DNA of 64,000 nt, from contig NZ_CP059165.1 of assembly GCF_013466425.1 (NCBI RefSeq), positions 4,278,001 to 4,342,000 on the forward strand, given 5' to 3'. Under the pieces are notes generated by a model. The model saw only the letters and a program-made list of their open reading frames with translations. It was not told the DNA's origin and ran no database searches. Made by a program: the position numbers and the translations under genes. Positions 16,680 through 28,230 of the stretch are shown in pieces. This stretch comes from Mycobacterium vicinigordonae (GTDB lineage Bacteria > Actinomycetota > Actinomycetes > Mycobacteriales > Mycobacteriaceae). Within the stretch, counting starts at the first letter, position 1; every line of letters starts with the position of its first letter.

Positions 16680-19600
16680 CCCGAAGATCCCCGTCCACTA
16701 GTTCGCGTCATGCGGCGGATCTGACGCGCCGCTACCGACAGCGTCGCGAGATCCTTCGCACCGCTATCGCGGATCTCGTTGAGTGTCCGGTGCGCCCGCT
16801 CGACCCGGGACGCGCTGATGTGCTCCCACTCGGCGATCTTCTCCTCACCGCTCTCGTCGGGCTCCCCCACCGCCAATACGTCAAAACACAATGAGCGCAA
16901 CGAAGCATAGATGTCGTCACGAATCGCCAAGCGCGCCAACGAATGCCAGCGATCGTTACGTTCCAGCTCGGAAACCGCCGTCAGCAGCGCGTCGGTGCCC
17001 AGGTGATCCATCAGCGCGAAGTAGGTGTCGGCCACTTCCGCGGTCTCGATCTCGGTGATGTCGGCGATGTCGATGATGTCTAGCAGGCTGTAGCGGTACA
17101 GGCCGACCGCGACGCGGTAGGCCAGATCCGGCGGTGCACCCAGCGCGGTGAACTCGCCGGCTTCCTTCTCGACGATGGCTTTGTCGTCCCCCCGCAGCCA
17201 CTCCGACATGCGCGGTGTCAGCGCCTTGACCTTCGCGGCGAACCGGTTGATTTCAGCGCCGACGGCCAACGGCTGCGGACGGTAGTTAAGCAACCAGCGT
17301 CCGGCCCGGTCGACGAGCCGCCGGGTGTCCAGGATCAGCCGGTCGGACAACGCAACGGGGAGGTTGGCGGCGCGGATGCGGCGCCAGATGTGTCCCACCC
17401 CGAAGATGGCATCGGTGGCCGCGTAGGTGCGCACCGCGTCGAGGTGGGTGACCCCGACGTCCTCGGTGATCCGGAAGGCGTACGTGATGCCGGCGGTGTC
17501 CACCAGGTCGTTGATAAGCATGGTGGTGACGATCTCGCGGCGCAGCTGGTGGGTGCGGATTTCCGGGGTGAACCGCTCGCGCAGCGGCCTGGGAAAGTAC
17601 TGCGGCAGCCGGGAGGCGAATACGTCCTGGTCGGGCAGCTCGGTGGTCAGCACCTGTTCCTTGAGGTCCAGCTTGACGTGTGCCATCAGCGTCGCCAGCT
17701 CGGGCGAGGTCAGACCGATGCCGATCTCCGAGCGCCGCGCGATCTCCTTTTCCGACGGCAGCGCTTCCAGTTCACGGTTGAGGCCGCGCTCGGCGACCAG
17801 GTACTTGATCTGATCGGCATGCACCGGCAGCAGGCTGGGCGCATTGGCGCGGCTGGTACCCATCAGGTCGTTCTGGTCTTCGTTGTCGGTGAGCACCAGT
17901 TGAGCGACCTCGTCGGTCATCGACTCCAGCAGCGCGGTTCGCTCGTCGACCCCGACTTTGCCCGCGGTAACCAGTGAGTCGATCAGGATCTTTATGTTGA
18001 CCTCGTGGTCGGAGCAGTCCACGCCGGCGGAGTTGTCCAGTGCATCGGTGTTGATCCGGCCGCCGGACAGGTCGAATTCGACGCGGCCCAACGCCGTCAC
18101 ACCTAGGTTGCCGCCCTCGCCGATCACCTTGGCGCGCACCTGGTTTCCGTTGACCCGCACCGGATCGTTGGCGCGGTCACCGACGTCGGCATCGGATTCG
18201 TTCTCGGCCTTGATGTAGGTACCGATCCCGCCGTTGAACAGCAGGTCGACCGGCGCTTGCAGGATCGCGCGAATCAGGTTGGGCGGGGGCAATTCGCTGA
18301 CCTCCCCCTCGATACCGAGGGCCGCGCGGACCTCAGGGCTGACCGGAATCGTCTTCTGGTCCCGGCTGTAGACCCCGCCGCCCTCGCTGATCAGCGTCTT
18401 GTCGTAGTCGTCCCAGCTGGACCGGGGCAGTTCGAACATGCGACGCCGCTCGGCCCAGGACGTCGCGGCGTCGGGGTCGGGGTCGAGGAACACGTGCCGG
18501 TGGTCGAAGGCGGCGATCAGCCGGATGTGCCTGGACAGCAGCATGCCGTTGCCGAACACGTCGCCGCTCATGTCACCGACCCCGACGACGGTGAAGTCCT
18601 CGGACTGAGTGTCGACGCCGATCTCGCGGAAGTGACGTTTGACCGCCTCCCAGGCACCTTTGGCGGTGATGCCCATCGCCTTGTGGTCGTAGCCGACCGA
18701 TCCGCCGGAGGCGAACGCGTCACCCAGCCAGAAGCCGTAGGCCTTGGCGACGTCGTTGGCGATGTCGGAGAAGGTCGCGGTGCCCTTGTCGGCGGCGACC
18801 ACCAGGTAGGCGTCGTCGCCGTCGCGGCGCACCACACCCAGCGGCGGGTTCACCGCACCGGTGCGCTGGTCGACGTTGTCGGTGACGTCGAGCAGGCCGG
18901 AGATGAACAGCTGGTAGCAGGCGACGCCTTCGGCGCGAGTGACGTCGCGGTCGGCGGTGGGGTCCCCGGTGGGCAGCGGCGGTCGTTTCAGCACGAAGCC
19001 GCCCTTGGCCCCGACCGGGACGATGACGGCGTTTTTCACCGCCTGAGCTTTGACCAGGCCCAGGATCTCGGTCCGGAAGTCGTCGCGGCGGTCCGACCAG
19101 CGCAGCCCGCCGCGCGCAACCGGGCCGAATCGCAGGTGCACGCCTTCGACGCGCGGCGAGTAGACGAAAATCTCGTACTTGGGCCGCGGCAGCGGTAATT
19201 CGTCGATTAGCTGGGCATCGAGCTTGAGCACCAACACATTTCGGGCCCGGGCTGAACCTTCGCGCGTCACGAAGTAATTGGTCCGCAGAGTGGCCTGTAC
19301 CAGGGAGGCGAACGCGCGCAGGATCCGGTCGGTGTCCAGGCTCACCAGCGCGTCGATGTCGGTGGCAACGGCAGCCGCGGCTGCCTGCGCGTCGCGACCG
19401 GACGGCGATCCCTGCGCGGGATTGAACAGTGCCTCGAACAATGCAACCAATGACCTTGCGGTGGAGGCGTGTTCGTTGAGAACAGATTCGATGTAGGACT
19501 GGCTGTAGGGGAAGTTTGCCTGCCGCAGATACTTTGCGTAGGCGCGCAGGAGCGCGACCTGCTGCCAGGTCAGCCCGGCACGCATGACCAGCTCGTTGAA

Positions 19601-21529
19601 CCGGTCGACTTCGACCCGGCCGTGCCAGATAGCGGTGACCGCGTCGGCGAAGCGTCGCGCCGTGGCATCCCGCTCGGGTCCCGCCGGCGCCAAGGGGATG
19701 GTGGGGTGCGGCGAGATCTTGAACTGGTAGATCCACACCGGCAACCCGTCGGGACGGGTAACGGTGAACGGCCGCTCCTCGAGGACCACCACACCCATGC
19801 TTTGCAGCATCGGCAACAGCTGGCTTAGCGACGCGCTGCGCCCGCCCAGGAACCAGGTCAGTTGGGCCAGTCCCTGTTCGCCTTCGTCGGTGAACACCAA
19901 TTTGACTGTGTCGTCCACCAATTCGTTGATGACAGCGATGTCGTCGATGGCCTGGGCCGGGGTGACGGCCTGTTTGTAAGCCTCGGAGAATGCGGACGCG
20001 TAGTGCTCGGCGTCGGCGGCTGCAACGGTGCTCTGGGGCAGGGCGGCCGCGGCCGCGATCAGCCGGTCCGACCAGGTGCGCGCCGCCTCGCTGAGTAGCG
20101 CCTGGATGCGGACGCGGTTGGCCTCGGACACGTCGACTGGCGTGGCTTCGCCCTTTTCGCCTGCGCTCGCCGGGATTTCCGACGGCAGCCGCACCATGAA
20201 ATGCATGAGCGCCCAGGGTGATTCGCTGACCCGGGCGGTGAATTCCAGCCGGGTCCCGCCGAATTCGCGGACCAGGATGTCCTCAATCTGCAGGCGAACT
20301 GCTGTGGTGTAGCGGTCGCGGGGGACGTACACCAGGCACGAGACGAAGAATTGGAGCCGGTCCGCGCGCAGGAACAGCAGGGCGCGGCGCTGTGATCCCA
20401 TGTCGACCACGGCCTTGGCCATGTTCAGCATGCGGTGCGCGCTGAGTGTGAAAAGTTCCGGGCGCGGGACGGTTTGGATGACGTCAAGCAGCAGCTGACC
20501 GGGGTGGCTGGGGTCGCTGCCAGCCAGGGTGAGGGCATCGCGAACCCGGTGCGAGATCATTGGGATTTCCAGCACGTCGGCGTTCATGGCGGCGACAGTG
20601 AACAGCCCGACGAAGCGGTGCTCGATCACACCGCCGTCGACGTTTTCGCGGATGGCGATCGCATAGGGGTAGGCGCCATAGCGCAGGTAGCTGCCGACGG
20701 CGGCCTGGGCCAAGACAATCAACTTGTCGTCGTCGGTGAGACGGGGCCTGGTGCCGCTGCGGGCGCGTAGCACGCCCAGTCCGCTGGAGCCGTCCCCGAT
20801 GACGAGGCCGTTTTGCACTCGGCACGGTTGATAGCCCAGCAGCAGAAAATTGCCGTCGTCCAACCAGCGCAGCAGCTCGGCGACCTCGTGGCGGTCGGGT
20901 GCGGCGTAGTGACCTTCAGGGTCTTCGTCGACAACCGCAGCCAGTTCGCCCAGGGTGGCGATCATGGCCGCCGCGTCGGTGGCCACCCGCTGGACGTCGG
21001 CCAGCACCTTGGGCAGCAGCCCCTGCACCTCCGCGAGCGCCTTGCGGTCGACCGTCGGCGAGAGCTGGACGTGGATCCACGCCTCGCCGTGGTAGGGCGA
21101 TTTGTCCGGGGACTTCGGTTGGATGCTGCGCAGGTCTCCCGCCGGGTTGCGCTGCACCTCGAAGACCGGCGTCATGATCGCGGTGTAGAAGACACCCAGC
21201 CGGTGCAGCAGCACCGTGACCGAATCCATCAGCATGCTGCCGTGCTCGGTTACCACTTGCAGCGCCGGGCCGAACCCGCCCGGGTCGTCCACCGCGTACA
21301 CCGCGACGCGACTCTCGCCGGCCGGGCGGTGCTCGCCGAGCCGGTACTGAGCGGCCAGCATGGCGGGTGTCACCGGCGAGGCGGGCGCCGCACTGGGTTG
21401 GGACCCGTCATCCTGCGAAGATCGGTAGCTGTCGGCGTAGGCCTTGGATATCCAGTCGGGAATGTCCTCGCTGCGCGTGAACGTGGTCCACGCCGCGGCC
21501 TGCAGTCTGGCTTCGGGATCGATCGTCAT
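16676..21529 (-). CDS. gdh: NAD-dependent glutamate dehydrogenase, large (~180 kDa) type
   Basis: The 1617-residue protein is the large bacterial NAD-GDH, close to the length of Rv2476c. The N-terminal half contains ACT-like regulatory regions. The catalytic domain begins near residue 760, with the hallmark [15 protein letters not shown] at about 805 and the lysine-bearing [11 protein letters not shown] soon after, and [14 protein letters not shown] near 983. It interconverts glutamate and 2-oxoglutarate and is the carbon/nitrogen node that GarA regulates in mycobacteria. The start [14 protein letters not shown] at ATG 21529 is well conserved. It heads the operon with the thioesterase and Rv2474c homologue. 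Confidence 0.97.
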   Translation of the reverse strand: MTIDPEARLQAAAWTTFTRSEDIPDWISKAYADSYRSSQDDGSQPSAAPASPVTPAMLAAQYRLGEHRPAGESRVAVYAVDDPGGFGPALQVVTEHGSMLMDSVTVLLHRLGVFYTAIMTPVFEVQRNPAGDLRSIQPKSPDKSPYHGEAWIHVQLSPTVDRKALAEVQGLLPKVLADVQRVATDAAAMIATLGELAAVVDEDPEGHYAAPDRHEVAELLRWLDDGNFLLLGYQPCRVQNGLVIGDGSSGLGVLRARSGTRPRLTDDDKLIVLAQAAVGSYLRYGAYPYAIAIRENVDGGVIEHRFVGLFTVAAMNADVLEIPMISHRVRDALTLAGSDPSHPGQLLLDVIQTVPRPELFTLSAHRMLNMAKAVVDMGSQRRALLFLRADRLQFFVSCLVYVPRDRYTTAVRLQIEDILVREFGGTRLEFTARVSESPWALMHFMVRLPSEIPASAGEKGEATPVDVSEANRVRIQALLSEAARTWSDRLIAAAAALPQSTVAAADAEHYASAFSEAYKQAVTPAQAIDDIAVINELVDDTVKLVFTDEGEQGLAQLTWFLGGRSASLSQLLPMLQSMGVVVLEERPFTVTRPDGLPVWIYQFKISPHPTIPLAPAGPERDATARRFADAVTAIWHGRVEVDRFNELVMRAGLTWQQVALLRAYAKYLRQANFPYSQSYIESVLNEHASTARSLVALFEALFNPAQGSPSGRDAQAAAAAVATDIDALVSLDTDRILRAFASLVQATLRTNYFVTREGSARARNVLVLKLDAQLIDELPLPRPKYEIFVYSPRVEGVHLRFGPVARGGLRWSDRRDDFRTEILGLVKAQAVKNAVIVPVGAKGGFVLKRPPLPTGDPTADRDVTRAEGVACYQLFISGLLDVTDNVDQRTGAVNPPLGVVRRDGDDAYLVVAADKGTATFSDIANDVAKAYGFWLGDAFASGGSVGYDHKAMGITAKGAWEAVKRHFREIGVDTQSEDFTVVGVGDMSGDVFGNGMLLSRHIRLIAAFDHRHVFLDPDPDAATSWAERRRMFELPRSSWDDYDKTLISEGGGVYSRDQKTIPVSPEVRAALGIEGEVSELPPPNLIRAILQAPVDLLFNGGIGTYIKAENESDADVGDRANDPVRVNGNQVRAKVIGEGGNLGVTALGRVEFDLSGGRINTDALDNSAGVDCSDHEVNIKILIDSLVTAGKVGVDERTALLESMTDEVAQLVLTDNEDQNDLMGTSRANAPSLLPVHADQIKYLVAERGLNRELEALPSEKEIARRSEIGIGLTSPELATLMAHVKLDLKEQVLTTELPDQDVFASRLPQYFPRPLRERFTPEIRTHQLRREIVTTMLINDLVDTAGITYAFRITEDVGVTHLDAVRTYAATDAIFGVGHIWRRIRAANLPVALSDRLILDTRRLVDRAGRWLLNYRPQPLAVGAEINRFAAKVKALTPRMSEWLRGDDKAIVEKEAGEFTALGAPPDLAYRVAVGLYRYSLLDIIDIADITEIETAEVADTYFALMDHLGTDALLTAVSELERNDRWHSLARLAIRDDIYASLRSLCFDVLAVGEPDESGEEKIAEWEHISASRVERAHRTLNEIRDSGAKDLATLSVAARQIRRMTRTSGRGSSG

Positions 21530-21580
21530 TCCGATTGCTCCCCACTCGCGACGGTTACCTTGCGGTTGGCAGAGCTGACA

Positions 21581-23257
21581 CTAGTCCCGTGTCAGCTTGC
21601 GGTGGGTGACCCGGTGCGGCCGCGCCGCTTCGGCGCCGAGGCGCTCCACCTTGTTCTCCTCGTACGCGCCGAAGTTGCCTTCGAACCAGAACCACTTGGC
21701 CTCGTTGTCCGCGTCGCCTTCCCAGGCCAGGATGTGCGTGCAGGTTCGGTCCAGGAACCAGCGGTCGTGGGAAATCACCACGGCACAGCCGGGGAAGTTG
21801 ACCAGCGCGTTTTCCAGCGAACTCAGTGTCTCGACGTCCAGGTCGTTGGTCGGCTCGTCGAGCAGGATCAGGTTTCCGCCCTGTTTGAGCGTCAGGGCCA
21901 GGTTGAGCCGGTTGCGCTCGCCCCCGGACAGCACACCCGCCGGTTTCTGCTGATCGGGACCCTTGAACCCGAAGGCCGACACGTAGGCCCGCGATGGCAC
22001 CTCGGTCTGGCCGACCTCGATGTAGTCCAACCCGTCGGACACCACCTGCCACACGGTTTTCTTCGGGTCGATACCGGAGCGGGACTGGTCGACGTAGCTG
22101 AGCTTGACGGTTTCGCCGACCTTGACAGTGCCGCTGTCGGGTTCCTCGAGCCCGACGATGGTTTTGAACAGCGTGGTCTTGCCGACGCCGTTGGGACCGA
22201 TGACCCCGACGATGCCGTTGCGCGGCAACGTGAAGGACAGGTCCTTGATCAGGGTGCGGCCCTCGAAGCCCTTGTCGAGGTGCTCGACCTCGACAACCAC
22301 TGAGCCCAGTCGCGGCCCGACCGGAATCTGGATCTCCTCGAAGTCGAGTTTGCGCGTCTTCTCTGCCTCGGAGGCCATTTCCTCGTAGCGCTGCAGGCGC
22401 GCCTTGCTCTTGGCCTGTCGCGCCTTGGCGCCCGACCGGACCCACGCCAGCTCCTCTTGGAGGCGCTTTTGCAGCTTGGCGTCCTTGCGACCCTGCACCG
22501 CGATGCGCTCGGCCTTCTTCTCCAGATAGGTGGAGTAGTTGCCTTCGTAGGGGTAGGCGCGGCCGCGGTCAAGCTCCAAGATCCATTCGGCGACGTTGTC
22601 AAGGAAGTAGCGGTCGTGCGTGACGGCCAGGATGGCGCCGGCGTAGCTGGCCAGGTGTTGCTCGAGCCACTGCACGCTCTCGGCGTCCAGATGGTTGGTC
22701 GGCTCGTCGAGCAGCAACAGGTCGGGTTTGGACAGCAGCAGCTTGCACAGCGCGACGCGGCGACGCTCACCGCCGGACAGGTTGCTGACCGGCTCGTCGG
22801 GCGGCGGGCAGCGCAACGCGTCCATCGCCTGCTCCAGCTGGGAATCCAGATCCCACGCGTCGGCGTGGTCCAGGTCCTCCTGCAGCCGGCCCATTTCCTC
22901 CATCAGTTCATCGGAGTAGTCGGTCGCCATCAGCTCGGCGACCTCGTTGAAGCGGTCCAGTTTGACCTTGATCTCGCCTAGGCCTTCTTCGACGTTGCCC
23001 CGAACCGTCTTCTCCTCGTTGAGCGGTGGCTCCTGTAGCAGAATGCCGACCGTCGCGTCGTTGGCCAGGAAGGCGTCACCGTTGTTCGGCTTGTCCAATC
23101 CGGCCATGATCCGCAAGACGCTCGACTTTCCGGCCCCGTTGGGGCCGACGACGCCGATCTTGGCGCCGGGGTAGAAGCTCAACGTGACGTCGTCGAGGAT
23201 CACCTTGTCGCCGTGCGCCTTGCGGACCTTCTTCATCGTGTAGATGAACTCAGCCAT
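21581..23257 (-). CDS. ettA: Energy-dependent translational throttle protein EttA (ABC-F ATPase)
   Basis: The 558-residue protein has two ABC domains without membrane segments. Walker A motifs are GPNGAGKSS (38-46) and GPNGVGKTT in the second half. The signatures are LSGGERRRVALCK and LSGGERNRLNLA, and each is followed by LLLDEPTNHLD or LLDEPTNDLD. The charged linker between them contains the P-site tRNA-interaction motif. ABC-F EttA binds the ribosomal E site and gates entry into elongation according to ATP/ADP. Same length as Rv2477c, which has also been described as a translation regulator. ssbB lies 74 bp upstream on the same strand. Confidence 0.96.
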   Translation of the reverse strand: MAEFIYTMKKVRKAHGDKVILDDVTLSFYPGAKIGVVGPNGAGKSSVLRIMAGLDKPNNGDAFLANDATVGILLQEPPLNEEKTVRGNVEEGLGEIKVKLDRFNEVAELMATDYSDELMEEMGRLQEDLDHADAWDLDSQLEQAMDALRCPPPDEPVSNLSGGERRRVALCKLLLSKPDLLLLDEPTNHLDAESVQWLEQHLASYAGAILAVTHDRYFLDNVAEWILELDRGRAYPYEGNYSTYLEKKAERIAVQGRKDAKLQKRLQEELAWVRSGAKARQAKSKARLQRYEEMASEAEKTRKLDFEEIQIPVGPRLGSVVVEVEHLDKGFEGRTLIKDLSFTLPRNGIVGVIGPNGVGKTTLFKTIVGLEEPDSGTVKVGETVKLSYVDQSRSGIDPKKTVWQVVSDGLDYIEVGQTEVPSRAYVSAFGFKGPDQQKPAGVLSGGERNRLNLALTLKQGGNLILLDEPTNDLDVETLSSLENALVNFPGCAVVISHDRWFLDRTCTHILAWEGDADNEAKWFWFEGNFGAYEENKVERLGAEAARPHRVTHRKLTRD

Positions 23258-23331
23258 GCCGCGGTGTTGCCTTTCTGGTCTTCGAGACGGTCGTGATACC
23301 CGCGGACCATCCTATGCATCGCCGCGCAACG

Positions 23332-23838
23332 CTAGGCCGACAGTGGCAGCGGGCTCCTCGTTTGGGTATCGGCGGGCAGTTCCAACCCGGCCGCATTCCC
23401 GTCCAATCCGGCGGCATTCGCGCTGACGAGATCACTGTCGCTTGCGCCCACCTCCGCCGTTGCGAGCCTGGCGACATCCTCCGCGGTGCGACCCGGCGTT
23501 TCGACGCGCAGCCGGGACAGGTCCGGACCTACCGACGTCGCCCGCATCTCCACCGAGGAACGTCGATTACCGTCCTTGTCGTCGTATTCGCTGGTGTAGA
23601 CATGGCCCACCACGATCACCGGCGAGCCTTTGCCTAGCGTGGCGCCCACCCCGGTGACCAACCGGCCCCAGCAGTTCACGGTGATGAACAGGGAGTTGCC
23701 CGGCTCCCACCCGCCGTCGCTGGTCCGGCGGCGGGAATTGCTGGCCACCCGAAACTTGATCAGATCCTGGTCGCCGACCTTGCGGCGCTGCAGATCGTTG
23801 ACGATGTGACCGACGACGGTCAGAGACGTTTCGAACAT
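23332..23838 (-). CDS. ssbB: Paralogous single-stranded DNA-binding protein SsbB
   Basis: The 168-residue protein has an N-terminal OB fold typical of SSB (about residues 1-110), including FITVNCWGRL and GHVYTSEYDDKDGN. The C-terminal tail does not end in the acidic, Phe-terminated tip (DDDIPF-like) that essential SSBs use to recruit partners; it ends SPLPLSA. This matches the mycobacterial second SSB (Rv2478c), reported to act in stress and recombination rather than replication. Start ATG 23838 with GGAAGGA 8 bases upstream. The IS6110 found nearby in H37Rv (Rv2479c/Rv2480c) is absent. Confidence 0.9.
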   Translation of the reverse strand: MFETSLTVVGHIVNDLQRRKVGDQDLIKFRVASNSRRRTSDGGWEPGNSLFITVNCWGRLVTGVGATLGKGSPVIVVGHVYTSEYDDKDGNRRSSVEMRATSVGPDLSRLRVETPGRTAEDVARLATAEVGASDSDLVSANAAGLDGNAAGLELPADTQTRSPLPLSA

Positions 23839-24046
23839 TGCTCAATTCCTTCCCAGTTCGCCGGGGGATGCTCCCGGCGGCGCTTTCACCTGCGGTCCAT
23901 TCAGCTCGCGATCACTGACAAACCGTTGGCCGCAGCCGCACTGTCGGGGCCATCTGTGGAGCAATCGACAAGTGTGGACAAAGCGTCCTGCGTCAACAAG
24001 CTGCGAGCGCAACACCTTTGCGAAGCCGGACGCCAGCCCGGGGCAG

Positions 24047-26410
24047 TTACATTTGTGTGCCTAGACGCTGTTGGTGCGCTTTTTTCTCTCGCTCGACGAA
24101 CCGATTGCGGGCTATCTTCCCGACGTGGTTGAAGTCACGCAGGATGTTGCGCAACTCGCGCCGAAACGCTTCTCGCCGCGCGGCCAGGTCGGGCCCCGGC
24201 GCAATCAGGTCCTGGTCGGCAACGACTTGGCGTGCGGTCGCGAACAACAGCGTCGACACCGATTCGCTGCTGCGGACCCGGCCCTGTGCCACATATTGTC
24301 GACCAACCCCGAGCGCGAGGTCCGTCAGCTCCTTGGGACCAACGTCGGCAGGGGCATCGCGCAGTACATCGGCGACAATCTCGTAGGCCTCGAAGAACAC
24401 CCGCAGCATCGCGTCCGACATCAACGGTCGTTTGGCGTAAAGAATTTTTTCGATCTTGTCCCCGCCGGCGGCGACGTGGGATTCCCAATCCTGATGCCAG
24501 GCCATCTCTTCGGCGATGTTGGCCCGGAAGGCCGCTGAGTCGGCGAAGTAGAAGTCGAACTTCAGCAGATCACGCAGCCGCATCACCTGCGTCCAGAACG
24601 CTTCCACCCGATCCCCGTCGGCGTGCCGGGAGTGCGCCAAGGCCAGTTCGACAATCGAAGTCTCTAGAAACGCGTGAATCACTGAGTTGCGGTAGAAAGC
24701 CGCCGCGTGTTCGTCCTCGGGCGCGATGTACCACACCGGTTCTCGGCCACTATCCACTCTGGTCACCGGGTGCCGATTGGACAGCGCGTCGACGGCACCG
24801 CGCACGCCGTCTCGCGAGCGCAACCGCAACGCGCTGGTGGACACCGGTGTCTGTTTGCGGTCGAGATAGTCCAGCGAGTCCTGCAGGGTGCGGTGCAGCT
24901 GATCCAGGGTCAACGCCGTCCCGCGTGTGGTCAGTAGCAACGCCGACACCAAACCGGTCGCGGTCACCGGTGTCGACTGCAGTATCCGCCAGGCGACCTC
25001 AAATGACATCTTTTGCAATGCAAGGCGTTTGGCGGCCTCGTCGTGAGCCAGCGGACCGTTCGGCTCGCCGAGGTACTGTCGCATGGAGACCGCTTCGGGG
25101 AAGCGGACGTAGATCTTTCCGTAGTTGCGCTCGCCCTGGGCTTTGATGAAGTTGTACAGCCAGCTGAAACCCTCGGGGGTCTTCTCGGCGCCCTGGGCGT
25201 AGGCCGCGTACTCCGCGATCTCGTGCAACTGGTCGAAACAGATCGAAACACCCTGCAGCAGAATGTCATCGCTACGGCCATCCAGGTAGGCGTCGGCTAC
25301 GTAGCTCAACAGACCGAGTTTGGGTGGCAGCATCTTTCCGGTGCGCGATCGGGTGCCCTCGATGGACCAGCTCAGGTTGAATCGCTTTTCGACGATGTAG
25401 CCGACGTATTCCTTGAGGACGTACTTGTACAGCTTGTTGTCACCGATATTGCGCCTGATGAAGATGGTGCCCGACCGGCGCATCAGCGGCCCCATCACCC
25501 CGAATGAGAGGTTGATGCCGCCGAACATGTGCACCGGGGGCAATCGGTTGTCCTGCATCGCCACCGGGACAACCGCACCGTCGATGTAGGACCGATGCGA
25601 GAACAGCATCACCGCGGGGTGCGCTTCCAACGCGGAACGCATTGCAGCAACCTGATATTCGTCGTAGTCAAACTCCGGGTCGAACCCGCGGCTGAGCAGC
25701 TTGCCGAGCACCGAAATGACGTCCACCGACGCCTGGCTCCATCCGGTCGCCAGCTCGTCGAGCATCTTGCCGGCTTCCTCGACGGTCGCGCCGGGGATGG
25801 ATTCAAGTCCGGACCGGAAACGGGCCGACGCCAACATCTCCGGTTTGACCAACCGAGGCGACTTGTATTGCGGTCCAAGGATTCGGTATTCGGCGCGAGC
25901 CAAGGCCAGCAGTGCGCGCCGCGTGACGAACTGGGCGAATTCTTGCGGGCTTTCGGCCACCGTGGTCTCGTGCCATTGCTGGCGCAGTTCAGACATTTTA
26001 GCCGACTCGCCCGCCACCACTCGTGCCCGCCACGGCTCGGTACGCAGGATGCGGCGCTGCTGACGCTGATTCGGGTGGTAAGGGTCTTGGCCCGGAAGTA
26101 GCGCGGCCAATTTAGCCACCTTGCCGCGGTTGGCGGCCGGCAGCCAAAACACCCGCACCGGCACGATCGCGCGGTCTTCGTGCTGTTGCGCACCGGCTTC
26201 GAGCTTTTCCACCAGAGCGGTCAGCGCCCCCGGTGGCGCGCTGCCGGCCGGCAGCTTCAGGACGTCGAACGTGGTCCCCGGGCAGCGTGCACGCTGCTGG
26301 CGCAGCCACTCCATGACCAGTTCCATCTCGATCGGAGTGTCCATGGAGGCAAGGACCAGCGCGTCCTCATCGGTAAGGACTGCGCTGGTGTCGGCGGCCG
26401 GCTTGGTCAC
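24047..26410 (-). CDS. plsB2: Glycerol-3-phosphate acyltransferase
   Basis: The 787-residue PlsB-type enzyme has the four acyltransferase motifs in order: HX4D as SHRSYIDG near residue 271, then GTIFIRR, then [11 protein letters not shown], then the VSICFD region. It acylates sn-1 of glycerol-3-phosphate, the first step in phospholipid and triacylglycerol synthesis at the membrane. The start is GTG 26410 with GAGGG upstream, 8 bases after the plsC stop, so plsC-plsB2 form one unit and carry out successive steps. Homologue of Rv2482c. Confidence 0.95.
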   Translation of the reverse strand: MTKPAADTSAVLTDEDALVLASMDTPIEMELVMEWLRQQRARCPGTTFDVLKLPAGSAPPGALTALVEKLEAGAQQHEDRAIVPVRVFWLPAANRGKVAKLAALLPGQDPYHPNQRQQRRILRTEPWRARVVAGESAKMSELRQQWHETTVAESPQEFAQFVTRRALLALARAEYRILGPQYKSPRLVKPEMLASARFRSGLESIPGATVEEAGKMLDELATGWSQASVDVISVLGKLLSRGFDPEFDYDEYQVAAMRSALEAHPAVMLFSHRSYIDGAVVPVAMQDNRLPPVHMFGGINLSFGVMGPLMRRSGTIFIRRNIGDNKLYKYVLKEYVGYIVEKRFNLSWSIEGTRSRTGKMLPPKLGLLSYVADAYLDGRSDDILLQGVSICFDQLHEIAEYAAYAQGAEKTPEGFSWLYNFIKAQGERNYGKIYVRFPEAVSMRQYLGEPNGPLAHDEAAKRLALQKMSFEVAWRILQSTPVTATGLVSALLLTTRGTALTLDQLHRTLQDSLDYLDRKQTPVSTSALRLRSRDGVRGAVDALSNRHPVTRVDSGREPVWYIAPEDEHAAAFYRNSVIHAFLETSIVELALAHSRHADGDRVEAFWTQVMRLRDLLKFDFYFADSAAFRANIAEEMAWHQDWESHVAAGGDKIEKILYAKRPLMSDAMLRVFFEAYEIVADVLRDAPADVGPKELTDLALGVGRQYVAQGRVRSSESVSTLLFATARQVVADQDLIAPGPDLAARREAFRRELRNILRDFNHVGKIARNRFVEREKKAHQQRLGTQM

Positions 26411-26418
26411 GGCCGCCC

Positions 26419-28230
26419 TCAGGGCCTAGCACCCGGCGAGTCGGCAGCCGACTGCTGATCCGGGTTGGAGCGCTGCGTCTCAACGCTTTTGGGTTCGACG
26501 GTGGACTCGTGCGCGGTAAGGTCGGGCGTAGGTTTCGGCGCGGCCTTGGCCGGCGCCTTCTTGGCCGCAGCCTTTTTCGCGGGAGCCTTCTTCGCGGGAG
26601 CCTTTTTCGCTGAAGCTTTCTTAGCCGGAACCTTCTTAGCCGCAGCCTTTCTCGCAGGATCCTTCTTGGCCGGAACCTTCTTAGCCGCAGCCTTTTTCGC
26701 GGGAGCCTTCTTAGCCGGCTTCTTTGCGGAATACAGATCAACCTCAGGCAGCTCGCCAACCGGCCAGTCGGCCAGCGTATCGAGGTAGAGCTGGCGGATC
26801 TCGGCGATGCGGTCAGGCAGGGTGTCAAGGGTCCAGTCGTCGACCGGGATCGGCGGGAACACCGCCACGTCGACCGTGCCCGGGTTCAGTGTGGTGGAAT
26901 TGCGTGAAGCGATGATCTCGGCGTTGCGAATCACGATGGGAACAACGGGGATTCCCGCCGACATCGCAATCCGGAACGGCCCCTTCTTGAACGGCCCCAC
27001 TCCGGTGGTGTCCAACCGGGTGCCCTCGGGCGCGATCACGATGGACAGGCCGTTGCGGGCGCGGTCTTCGACCGCGTGCAGGGTCTCCACCGCCGAGTTC
27101 ACGTCGTCACGGTCGATGAACACCCCGTCGAGCAACTTGCCCAGGGTGCCCATGATCGGGTCGCGCTCCAATTCTTTCTTGCCTACACCCACCCAGTTGT
27201 CTTTGACCAGCGCGCCGGAAATGACCGGATCGACCTGGTTGCGATGGTTGAAAATGAATACCGCCGGACGTTGTGCCGTCAGGTTCTCTCGGCCCAGCAC
27301 GTTGAGGTGCACGCCGCAGGTCGTCAGCAACAGTTGGGAGAAATTCGAGGTGAAGAAATTCACTCCGCGCCGTCGGTTGCGGGTCAGCAAGCCCAGCCCA
27401 ACCGCGCCGGCGGCCACCGGCACCATCGAACCGAATCCGGCCAACGTACGGATCTGGCGTCGCAGCCCCACCCCGCCGCGGCTGTCGAACTTCAGGATCG
27501 GCCAGCCGCGCTTCTTGGCTACGGCGGCCATCTTGCCCTCGGGGTTGGTCGGCCGCGGATTACCGACCAAGTACATCAGGGCGACATCCTCGTCGCCGTC
27601 GGCGTAGAAGTAGCTGTCCTTCAGGTCGATGTCGTGCTCGGCGGCAAACCGTTGCACTGCAGCAGCTTTGCCCGGCCCCCACAGGATCGGTTTCAACACA
27701 CTGCCGGTGAGGATCCCGTCCTCGTTGGTCTCGAACTTGTTGGTCAACGTGTTCGTGATGCCGAGAAATCGGGCCACCGGGTTGACCTGGATCGTCAGCG
27801 CCGACGAACTCAGCACCACGGTGTGGCCGCGAGCCACATGGGCGCGCACCAGCTCCCGCATCTCGGGGTAGATCCGGGACTCGATGCGCTGGTTGAACAA
27901 CCGCTCCCCGATCTCGTCCAGGTCAGTCAGCAAGCGTCCGGCCAAGGCCATCGACGCCTTGCTGATCAGGTCCTCGAACTCGATGCGACCCAGTGAGTGA
28001 TTCAGCGCGCCCTGCACCATGCTGAGCAGCTCGCCCACCCCCATGTCGCGGCGGCGCAGCCGCTCCTGGGTGAGGATCACCGCGGTGAAGCCGGCCACCA
28101 GCGTGCCATCCAGGTCGAAGAATGCCCCGACCTTTGGCCCGGGCGGGCTGGCCATGATCTCGGCTACCGAACCCGGCAACCGCAGATCCTTGGAGTGCGG
28201 ACCCGCGTCCTTCTCGTCGGCGGCGCTCAT
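26419..28230 (-). CDS. plsC: Bifunctional HAD phosphatase / 1-acylglycerol-3-phosphate acyltransferase with Lys-rich tail
   Basis: The 603-residue fusion starts with a HAD-type phosphatase domain (DLDGT at Asp39-Thr43; later [12 protein letters not shown]). An internal hydrophobic pair near 260-285 follows. The LPLAT acyltransferase domain has HX4D as NHRNQVD near residue 329 and VIAPEGTR. The C-terminal ~80 residues are repeats of Ala-Lys-Lys/Pro-Ala-Lys-Lys type, like histone-like mycobacterial tails. It makes phosphatidic acid from lysophosphatidic acid; the HAD part could dephosphorylate a lipid or serine-phosphate-like substrate. It overlaps the WS/DGAT gene by ATGA (28227-28230). Corresponds to Rv2483c (phosphoserine phosphatase/PlsC). 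Confidence 0.93.
   Translation of the reverse strand: MSAADEKDAGPHSKDLRLPGSVAEIMASPPGPKVGAFFDLDGTLVAGFTAVILTQERLRRRDMGVGELLSMVQGALNHSLGRIEFEDLISKASMALAGRLLTDLDEIGERLFNQRIESRIYPEMRELVRAHVARGHTVVLSSSALTIQVNPVARFLGITNTLTNKFETNEDGILTGSVLKPILWGPGKAAAVQRFAAEHDIDLKDSYFYADGDEDVALMYLVGNPRPTNPEGKMAAVAKKRGWPILKFDSRGGVGLRRQIRTLAGFGSMVPVAAGAVGLGLLTRNRRRGVNFFTSNFSQLLLTTCGVHLNVLGRENLTAQRPAVFIFNHRNQVDPVISGALVKDNWVGVGKKELERDPIMGTLGKLLDGVFIDRDDVNSAVETLHAVEDRARNGLSIVIAPEGTRLDTTGVGPFKKGPFRIAMSAGIPVVPIVIRNAEIIASRNSTTLNPGTVDVAVFPPIPVDDWTLDTLPDRIAEIRQLYLDTLADWPVGELPEVDLYSAKKPAKKAPAKKAAAKKVPAKKDPARKAAAKKVPAKKASAKKAPAKKAPAKKAAAKKAPAKAAPKPTPDLTAHESTVEPKSVETQRSNPDQQSAADSPGARP

Noticed and set aside
23839..24046. Insertion sequence between ssbB and plsB2 as in H37Rv
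   Set aside because: The 208-bp spacer has no transposase or terminal repeats; the IS6110 copy is simply absent.
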